Made by a program: the position numbers and the translations under genes
Shown: piece after piece, positions 5,688 to 10,385 of the stretch
Position numbering within the stretch: position 1 is the first letter of the stretch
How the letters are laid out: every line of letters begins with the position of its first letter
The notes under the pieces: generated by a model
Databases searched by the model: none
Seen by the model: only the letters and a program-made list of their open reading frames with translations
Told to the model about the DNA's origin: nothing
Assembly (NCBI GenBank): GCA_016928125.1
Contig: JAFGLK010000103.1
Location: forward strand, 1 to 10,385
DNA: 10,385 bases
Direction of reading: 5' to 3'
Origin: Anaerolineae bacterium
GTDB lineage: Bacteria > Chloroflexota > Anaerolineae > UBA1429

Positions 5688-7073
5688 ATGGAGAGGGCAA
5701 GGGAGATCACTAGACGTTCGTTTCTCGCGATGGCTGGCGTCGCCGCTGGCGGCGCGATCCTGGCGGCCTGTGCTCCCAAGACGGCGAAGGAGGAGGACGT
5801 CGAGCTGGCGCCGCAGCAGGAAAAAGTGGAGGTTAAGAAGCCCAGCAAGCTGGAAGGCAAGGTGTTGCTCCAGATCACCCAGAAGCAGGATGTTTCGGCC
5901 TGGATCGAGCAAAACCTGGATCAGTTCAAGGACATGCATCCCGACTTGACCATCGAGATGGAGGACATCCCGGGCTGGACGGGGGGCTATTTCCCCGTGA
6001 TCCTGGCCAAGGCCGCCGCCGACCTGTTGGGCGATGTTTGCTGGTATCCGGGGCGACATGGCTCGCACCTGCGATGGGCCTACATCCGCATGGTGCGCGA
6101 TCTGAACGAGTTCGCAGACGCCGAGGACTATGACTGGAACCAGTTCTTCGAGGGCGCGCTGCTGGCCAACCGCTGGGAGGGCAAGCAGTGGTGGATGTCG
6201 TACATCTCGGAGCCAGTGCAGCCGGTGCTGGCCATCAACCAGTCGTTGGCGGACGAGCGCGGCGCGGGCGCGCCCAGCGCCGATTGGACCTGGGACGAAT
6301 TCATCAGCGAGTGGGCCAGCAAGGTCTATCTGGAGGAGGGGGGCCGCGCCAAGTATTTTGGCTACCGTCGGGGCTGCGGCGATGCCTTTGGTTGTGGCAA
6401 TGTGATTCGCTCCTTCGGGGCCGAGCTGACCGACAGCGAGGGCCAAAAGTGCACCTTTGGGGAGAACGATGGCCTGCTCAAGTTCCTCACCTTCCGCCAA
6501 GATGTGATTCACAAATTCAAGGTCTCGCCCTCCCCCGCCGCGGGCGCCTATAACGCCAACGAGGAGTTCCTGGCCGGTCGCCTGGGCGCGTTGGGTATCT
6601 GGCCCTGGTTCATCCAGATCTGGCCCGAGCAGATCGGCGACCAGTTCGAGGTCGGCTTTGTGGAGAAGCCCAAGGGCCCCACGGGTAAGCGCCGTACTAT
6701 GTTGAACGAGCATACCCTGGGCATCTTCTACAAGAGCCAGAACCCCTGGGGCGCCTGGGAGGTGGTTAAGTGGGCCTGTGGCGAGGACATGTGCGTCCGC
6801 CGCGTGCTGGATGGCATGGGTGGCCCCAACGCGCAAAAGCGCTCCTGGAACGACCCTGAGATCATCAAGCGTTTCCCGACCTACAAGCTGGTCGGCGAGA
6901 TCATGGACATCGTTGAGCCGGACTGGCGCGTGGCCAACTTCCGCGGCGAGGAGGTGGGCACACCGTTGAGCCAGTATCACACGGCGGTAGAGGCCAACGA
7001 GATGACGCCTGAGGAGGCCGTGGCGAAGATTCTGGACGAGACGCAGGCGGCCATGGACTTACCCATCGCCTAG
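5688..7073 (+). CDS. Sugar ABC transporter substrate-binding lipoprotein (Tat-exported)
   Basis: This 461-residue family 1 extracellular solute-binding protein is the receptor of a carbohydrate importer and should be anchored outside the membrane. Its signal is a twin-arginine type: ITRRSFLAM with R9-R10, then a Gly/Ala-rich core ending in the lipobox LAAC with Cys28. A charged linker (30-55) leads into the mature domain, which starts LEGKVLLQITQKQDVSAWIE. Length and the many Trp and aromatic residues (WNQFFEG, WEGKQWWM, WTWDEF, WPWFIQIWPEQ) fit carbohydrate binding, but the sugar cannot be named. The in-frame region upstream of 5688 is rejected as coding: the Tat motif comes right after this ATG, and AAGGAG (5672-5677, 10-base spacer) precedes it. 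It is the first gene of a three-gene operon with the two permeases and lies behind a candidate attenuator. Confidence 0.93.
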   Translation: MERAREITRRSFLAMAGVAAGGAILAACAPKTAKEEDVELAPQQEKVEVKKPSKLEGKVLLQITQKQDVSAWIEQNLDQFKDMHPDLTIEMEDIPGWTGGYFPVILAKAAADLLGDVCWYPGRHGSHLRWAYIRMVRDLNEFADAEDYDWNQFFEGALLANRWEGKQWWMSYISEPVQPVLAINQSLADERGAGAPSADWTWDEFISEWASKVYLEEGGRAKYFGYRRGCGDAFGCGNVIRSFGAELTDSEGQKCTFGENDGLLKFLTFRQDVIHKFKVSPSPAAGAYNANEEFLAGRLGALGIWPWFIQIWPEQIGDQFEVGFVEKPKGPTGKRRTMLNEHTLGIFYKSQNPWGAWEVVKWACGEDMCVRRVLDGMGGPNAQKRSWNDPEIIKRFPTYKLVGEIMDIVEPDWRVANFRGEEVGTPLSQYHTAVEANEMTPEEAVAKILDETQAAMDLPIA

Positions 7074-7110
7074 CCTTGCGCGCTGTGGGTGAATATCGCA
7101 TCGTCACAAA

Positions 7111-7166
7111 GGAGCGAGGTCCGGCGAGCGAGCTGGCTTGCTGGCCTCGCTCTCTGTAATAGAGCG
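7111..7166 (+). promoter_or_regulatory. Two mutually exclusive hairpins between binding-protein and permease genes
   Basis: Bases 7111-7121 pair with 7143-7153 (11 pairs, two G-U), with an inner stem 7127-7132/7137-7142. The 3' arm can instead form a second hairpin, CGCTCT (7148-7153) with AGAGCG (7161-7166), which ends 1 base before the permease Shine-Dalgarno site. There is no T-tract. Structures at this place in sugar operons (as in malE-malF) commonly protect the binding-protein mRNA or lower downstream expression. Confidence 0.55.
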
Positions 7167-7185
7167 CAAGGAGGTCTCACCATCC

Positions 7186-8133
7186 ATGACAACACGTACC
7201 GAGAGCCTGGCGGGCAGCGCAACCAAGCGCATCCTGACCAACGCGCAACGCGAGGCGCTCTACGGCTATCTCTTTTCCTCCCCCGGGATCCTCGGCTTCC
7301 TCATCTGGGTGCTGGGGCCCATGCTTGCCTCACTCTATCTGAGCTTCACCCAGTACAGCGTCACCAGCCCGGCTCGCTGGTCGGGGCTGCAGAACTATAT
7401 CTTTGCCTTCACCGAGGACCGGCTGTTCTGGAACTCGCTGGTGCGCACCCTGTACTATGCCTTTGTGATGGTGCCGGTGGGGTTGATCGGCTCTCTGTTG
7501 GCGGCCGCTTTGCTGAACCAGCAGCTCAAGTACACCACATTATGGCGCACGCTCTTCTACCTGCCCTCGCTGACGCCGGTGGTGGCGTCGGCCATGTTGT
7601 GGCGTTACCTGCTCAACACCGACGTGGGCCTGCTCAACCATCTGCTCTGGACCATCTTTCGCATCCCGGGCCCCAACTGGCTGGGGGCCAAGGCCTGGGC
7701 CGTGCCGGCGCTGATGCTCATCTCTCTGTGGGGCAGCATCGGCGGCGGGCGCATGATCATCTTCTTGGCGGGGCTGCAGGGCATCCCCCAGGAGATGTAC
7801 GAAGCCGCCGACATCGATGGCGCCAGCCAGATCGGCAAGTTCTTCCACGTGACTCTACCGCTTCTGACGCCGACCATCTTCTTCAACCTGGTCTTGGGCG
7901 TGATCGGTGCGCTGCAGGTCTTCGCCCTGGCCTTCATCGGCACCCAGGGCGGGCCCAGCTACGCCACCTACTTCTATGCCCTGCACGTCTACACCAAGGC
8001 CTTTGTGTCCTTTGACATGGGCTACGCATCGGCGCTGTCGTGGCTATTCATGATCGTGATCTCGGCCCTGACCGTGATCAATTTCGCTGTATCGAACCGT
8101 TGGGTGTTCTACATGGGGGAGGGGCGAGCATGA
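7186..8133 (+). CDS. Sugar ABC transporter permease (MalF/UgpA type)
   Basis: This 315-residue inner-membrane subunit forms one half of the importer channel. Six hydrophobic segments can be read (about 32-54, 88-110, 124-144, 172-197, 229-251, 283-303). The cytoplasmic EAA loop that docks the ATPase is clear: YEAADIDGASQIGKFFHVTL, with E206-A207-A208 and G212, set between segments 4 and 5 as in the MalF/UgpA family. The N-terminal tail is short, without the large periplasmic insert of enteric MalF. I start it at ATG 7186, downstream of AAGGAGGT (7168-7175, 10-base spacer); an upstream ATG at 7138 would place that ribosome site inside the gene. It follows the binding-protein gene after 112 bases with strong hairpins, and its stop codon overlaps the start of the second permease. 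Confidence 0.93.
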   Translation: MTTRTESLAGSATKRILTNAQREALYGYLFSSPGILGFLIWVLGPMLASLYLSFTQYSVTSPARWSGLQNYIFAFTEDRLFWNSLVRTLYYAFVMVPVGLIGSLLAAALLNQQLKYTTLWRTLFYLPSLTPVVASAMLWRYLLNTDVGLLNHLLWTIFRIPGPNWLGAKAWAVPALMLISLWGSIGGGRMIIFLAGLQGIPQEMYEAADIDGASQIGKFFHVTLPLLTPTIFFNLVLGVIGALQVFALAFIGTQGGPSYATYFYALHVYTKAFVSFDMGYASALSWLFMIVISALTVINFAVSNRWVFYMGEGRA

Positions 8134-9029
8134 CGACCACGGCACAAGTCCAGCCTCGTCGCGCGTTTCTGCCGCCGCGCGAACTCTGGGGCCGTAAGCT
8201 CGGGCGGGCGCTCTTCTACGCCATCGCCGGCTTGGCCTCGATCTTTTTCATGCTTCCCTTTGTGTGGGCCTTGTTCAGCTCCCTGAAGACCATCCCGGAG
8301 CTCTATCGCTACCCACCCATCTGGCTCCCTGAGCACCCGCAATGGCGAAACTATGCCCAGATCTTTCGCGACTCGTACATGGACCTGTGGCTGATCAATA
8401 GCGTGTACGTCTCGGGCATGTCTGTACTCGCGGTGGTGATCAGCTCGGCCATCACGGGCTATGGTTTTGCGCGCTTTCGCTTCCCGGGTCGCGAGCTGAT
8501 CTTTATGCTGGTGCTGAGCCCGACGATGCTGCCCACCTGGGTCACGGTGATCCCTACATTCATCATGTTCAGCTCGCTCAAATGGCTGAACACCTTCAAG
8601 CCCCTGATCGTCCCGCCCTGGTTCGGAGGCGGCGCGTTCAACATCTTTTTGATGCGCCAGTTCTTCCGCACCATCCCTATGGACCTGGACGAGGCGGCGC
8701 TGATCGACGGTGCCAGCCCCTGGCGCATCCTCTGGTCGGTGCTCTTCCCTCTGGCAGGGCCGTCCATGGCGACCGTGGGGATCCTGACTTTCATCGGCTC
8801 GTGGAACAACTTTCTGGGGCCGCTCATCTATCTGACCTCGGAGAAAAAGTACACAGTGGCCGTGGGCATTCGCTATTTTGAGACCTTCCAGGGAGCGGCG
8901 ATGTCCAGGCCGCGCGAGCACCTGCTGATGGGGGCCTCGATGATCATCGCCACACCCCCTCTGATCCTCTTTTTCCTGGCGCAAAAGTACTTTGTCCAGG
9001 GGATCGTCATGAGCGGGATCAAGGGCTAG
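8130..9029 (+). CDS. Sugar ABC transporter permease (MalG/UgpE type)
   Basis: This 299-residue protein is the second channel subunit. Hydrophobic segments lie at about 28-50, 92-113, 122-149, 159-176, 207-229 and 267-285. The EAA loop DEAALIDGASPWRILWSVLF has E188-A189-A190 and G194, and the end FFLAQKYFVQGIVMSGIKG is the standard ending of this family, where GAVKG or GIKG closes the protein. The ATG overlaps the stop of the first permease (ATGA at 8130-8133), implying translational coupling, and GGGAGGGG (8117-8124) gives a 5-base spacer. No ATP-binding subunit follows: the operon ends here with a hairpin terminator. The importer therefore probably uses a shared MalK/MsmX-like ATPase encoded elsewhere, as is common for this class. 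Confidence 0.93.
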   Translation: MTTTAQVQPRRAFLPPRELWGRKLGRALFYAIAGLASIFFMLPFVWALFSSLKTIPELYRYPPIWLPEHPQWRNYAQIFRDSYMDLWLINSVYVSGMSVLAVVISSAITGYGFARFRFPGRELIFMLVLSPTMLPTWVTVIPTFIMFSSLKWLNTFKPLIVPPWFGGGAFNIFLMRQFFRTIPMDLDEAALIDGASPWRILWSVLFPLAGPSMATVGILTFIGSWNNFLGPLIYLTSEKKYTVAVGIRYFETFQGAAMSRPREHLLMGASMIIATPPLILFFLAQKYFVQGIVMSGIKG

Positions 9030-9058
9030 CAGCCGAGGAGTCGTGCAGCGCCACAATC

Positions 9059-9100
9059 AGAGACCAGGACACCCTCTCTAGAGATGGTGTCCTGGTCTCT
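9059..9100. terminator. Long hairpin closing the ABC operon, likely bidirectional
   Basis: Bases 9059-9073 and 9086-9100 form a perfect 15-bp stem. After one C/T mismatch the loop itself continues pairing through the palindrome TCTCTAGAGA (9075-9084). A clear T-tract is missing on both sides, so it may end transcripts with help from a factor or act as a 3' end stabiliser. It sits between the convergent permease and lipoprotein genes. Confidence 0.65.
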
Positions 9101-9200
9101 CAGTTCTAGCGCAGAACGCGCGACGTCATCAGGGCACGATCTGGCCGGGAAAGGCTCGAAGGGGAAGGCGTGACCAGCGGGCCGACCGAGATGGGCGGCT

Positions 9201-9560
9201 CTAGCGTCGCAGAGGCGCGCCCTCGCCCGAGTCGGTCACCACGATCTTGACCACCTCGAACTTGATCTCCTCGCCCGTCAGGTTGTTGGCCCAGATGCGC
9301 ACGTGAAAGCCCTTCTTGAGGTCCGCAAAGCTGGCCTTCTCTCCTCCCATCTCAATCTCGGTGGCATCGGTCAGGCGCATCTCCCAGTGCCGTCCGGCGC
9401 CCAAGTCGCTCACTCGAATGACCCTTTCTTCGACCCGGATATCCAGGATGCGCGCGTTGATATCCACGTCCGTCTTGGGGCCGCCTCCACCACAGGCCAT
9501 AAACACTACCGAGAGCAAGACAAAGGCAAAGAGCCGAAACATCAAACCATTGGATCTCAT
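9201..9560 (-). CDS. Small lipoprotein with a DUF5666-like beta domain
   Basis: This protein is 119 residues. Residues 8-22 form a hydrophobic signal ending in a lipobox (VFMAC, Cys23), followed by a Gly tether GGGGP, so it should be a membrane-anchored outward-facing lipoprotein. The mature part (about 32-107) alternates short beta strands: ARILDIRVEERVIRV, HWEMRLTDATEIEM, then FADLKKGFHVRIWANN and IKFEVVKIVV. The order (a strand pair, 'T-x-I', 'adLkkGxxV', closing strand) resembles DUF5666/OB-like small exported domains; that match is from memory and not certain. The start at 9558-9560 is supported by AGGAGG (complement of 9571-9576, 10-base spacer) and by the signal right after it; longer in-frame starts would bury the signal. 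Function is unknown. It is transcribed divergently from the RbsD/FucU gene and convergently with the permeases. Confidence 0.8.
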   Translation of the reverse strand: MRSNGLMFRLFAFVLLSVVFMACGGGGPKTDVDINARILDIRVEERVIRVSDLGAGRHWEMRLTDATEIEMGGEKASFADLKKGFHVRIWANNLTGEEIKFEVVKIVVTDSGEGAPLRR

Positions 9561-9617
9561 ACTGAGAGTTCCTCCTGCCACATCCTGCATGGGAAACAAT
9601 GCCTTATCTCTGGCGCT

Positions 9618-9646
9618 ATTATACGCCGAATCGTGCCCGGCGTCCA
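9618..9646 (-). promoter_or_regulatory. Sigma70-like promoter for the small lipoprotein gene
   Basis: On the minus strand TGGACG (9646-9641, 4/6) is followed after 17 bases by a perfect TATAAT (9623-9618). The start would be near 9611, giving a leader of about 50 bases before the ATG at 9560. Confidence 0.55.
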
Positions 9647-9678
9647 TCTTGAACCCTGGGGCGCAGACCACCGCGCCG

Positions 9679-9708
9679 TTGGTGTGTTGGCGAAGGCTGT
9701 TCTATAAT
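9679..9708 (+). promoter_or_regulatory. Sigma70-like promoter for the RbsD/FucU gene
   Basis: A perfect TATAAT at 9703-9708 is preceded by a weak TTGGTG (9679-9684) with an 18-base spacer. The start would be near 9715, about 40 bases before the ATG. The weak -35 suggests dependence on an activator, or that the call is only partly right. Confidence 0.45.
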
Positions 9709-9709
9709 C

Positions 9710-9721
9710 GCCATAGATGGC
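9710..9721. promoter_or_regulatory. Operator-like inverted repeat at the RbsD/FucU start point
   Basis: GCCAT and ATGGC form a perfect 5-2-5 inverted repeat centred on the predicted transcription start. A repressor bound here would block transcription. It is short and could arise by chance. Confidence 0.3.
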
Positions 9722-9755
9722 TCTCTGTATCCGTCAGTCTACGTAGGAGGCCAAG

Positions 9756-10181
9756 ATGCTCAGATACGGCCTAACCCATCCGGAGATCCTCGCTGCCTTG
9801 GGAACCGCCGGCCACGGAGCTCAGATCCTGATCGCTGATGGCAACTATCCCTTTTCAACAGGTGCCAATCCCGACGCAGCCCTGGTCTTTCTGAACCTGA
9901 CCCGCGGCTTTGCGCCCGTCGACCAGGTCCTCGCTATTCTTGCCGAGGCCATCGTGATCGAGGCCGCGCAGGTGATGACGCCCGACAGTGGCCCGGAGCC
10001 AACCATCTTTGAGTCGTTTCGGCGGATTCTGCCTGACGATGTGCCCCTCAGGAAGCTGGAGCGCTTTGCGTTCTACGACGCCGCACGAGAGCCTGACGTG
10101 GCCTTGGTGATTGCCACAGGCGAGCAACGCATCTACGCCAATATCCTATTGACGATCGGCGTCGTGCCGCCCGATGCGTGA
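9756..10181 (+). CDS. RbsD/FucU family sugar mutarotase
   Basis: This 141-residue cytoplasmic protein belongs to the RbsD/FucU family, which interconverts anomers or ring forms of free sugars such as ribose and fucose, usually as a ring-shaped oligomer. Length matches the family (about 140). The signature is in place: LGTAGHGAQILIADGNYP puts the catalytic His at position 20 and the Asp at 28, as in E. coli RbsD, and the C-terminal sugar-contacting segment reads IYANILLTIGV with Y127 and N129. The residue after GHG is Ala, where most relatives have Asp. The start is set by AGGAGG (9745-9750) with a 5-base spacer. It has its own promoter and a hairpin downstream. Whether it prefers ribose, fucose or another sugar cannot be read, although GHG and the ADxNYP-type loop are closer to FucU-like members. 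Confidence 0.88.
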   Translation: MLRYGLTHPEILAALGTAGHGAQILIADGNYPFSTGANPDAALVFLNLTRGFAPVDQVLAILAEAIVIEAAQVMTPDSGPEPTIFESFRRILPDDVPLRKLERFAFYDAAREPDVALVIATGEQRIYANILLTIGVVPPDA

Positions 10182-10228
10182 ACGCAAGAACGGGACAGCT
10201 CAACAGCCGCCCCACCACATACGCTCGA

Positions 10229-10259
10229 AATGAGGATCCCCCATGGGGGAGGATCCATT
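10229..10259. terminator. Bidirectional hairpin between convergent genes
   Basis: GGATCC at 10234-10239 pairs with GGATCC at 10251-10256, extended outward by AAT/ATT (10229-10231 with 10257-10259) past a two-base bulge. The inner CCCCCATGGGGG (10238-10249) is itself palindromic, so two foldings compete. There is no strong T-tract. Its place between the RbsD/FucU gene and the minus-strand gene at the edge suggests it ends transcripts from both sides. Confidence 0.5.
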
Positions 10260-10299
10260 GCCAGCGAGGCAAAGGTCCCAATGTGATCGATGACAGGCG

Positions 10300-10385
10300 C
10301 TAGGACTGAGGCACCTTGCGTCCCTGCACCTGGACCATAAAGTTGACGACAATGTCGGCCAGCGCGTAGTACTTGAGCTCGAAAA
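10300..10385 (-). CDS. C-terminal end of an unrecognised protein (partial, runs off the window)
   Basis: The last 27 codons of a minus-strand gene are present, ending in TAG (complement of 10300-10302). The peptide reads FELKYYALADIVVNFMVQVQ then GRKVPQS. Regular hydrophobic spacing and good codon choice suggest real coding sequence, supported by the hairpin just beyond its stop. The gene is cut by the window edge, and I cannot assign a family from this tail. Confidence 0.5.
   Translation of the reverse strand, partial: FELKYYALADIVVNFMVQVQGRKVPQS

Noticed and set aside
5631..6980. A 449-codon open frame antisense to the binding-protein gene.
   Set aside because: It mirrors the codon bias of the GC-rich sense gene, has no ribosome site and no recognisable domain.
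8109..9056. A 315-codon open frame antisense to the second permease.
   Set aside because: Its composition is dominated by Arg, His, Asp and Gly, typical of the complement of membrane-protein codons. It would also run through the operon-ending hairpin region.

Overview
The window looks like a chromosomal segment from a member of the Chloroflexota (Anaerolineae, Caldilineae or Thermoflexia-like). This rests on recognition of protein style, not on a search. The supporting traits are a secreted lamin-tail-domain protein with an 'AYLPLIIGG' segment and a Thr/Pro linker, a Tat-exported lipoprotein sugar-binding protein in an ABC operon without its own ATPase, and an unusual two-component pair with degenerate kinase and receiver modules. 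Base composition is fairly GC-rich, Shine-Dalgarno sites are strong, and several sigma70-like promoters can be read.

Layout, left to right. (1) 121-823: promoter and gene for a secreted lamin-tail-domain protein. (2) 939-1721: a fumarylacetoacetate-hydrolase (FAH) family enzyme. (3) 1861-4038: a six-helix membrane hybrid histidine kinase. It overlaps by 35 bp, tail to tail, (4) 4004-5308 on the minus strand. That gene encodes a response-regulator-like protein with a sigma region 4-like helix-turn-helix, a worn-out HATPase-like segment and a complete C-terminal receiver. (5) 5309-5687: a long control region with face-to-face promoters and a strong hairpin plus T-tract, which looks like a transcription attenuator. 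(6) 5688-9029: a carbohydrate ABC importer operon (Tat lipoprotein binding protein and two permeases), closed by a long hairpin at 9059-9100. (7) 9201-9560 on the minus strand: a small lipoprotein. (8) 9756-10181: an RbsD/FucU family sugar mutarotase. (9) The C-terminal end of an unrecognised minus-strand gene at 10300-10385.

How the parts may work together (inference). The importer would bring in a mono- or oligosaccharide, powered by an ATPase encoded elsewhere. The RbsD/FucU protein would interconvert anomers of a free sugar. The FAH-family enzyme could act on a diketo or acylpyruvate-type intermediate of oxidative sugar acid breakdown. The kinase and regulator next to the importer are candidates for its control, and the leader adds a possible second layer by attenuation.

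The parts most worth a second look are the leader with its competing RNA pairings, the regulator whose sigma-like start and C-terminal receiver recall PhyR, and the alternative hairpins between the binding-protein and permease genes. No CRISPR array, insertion sequence, tRNA or rRNA was seen.
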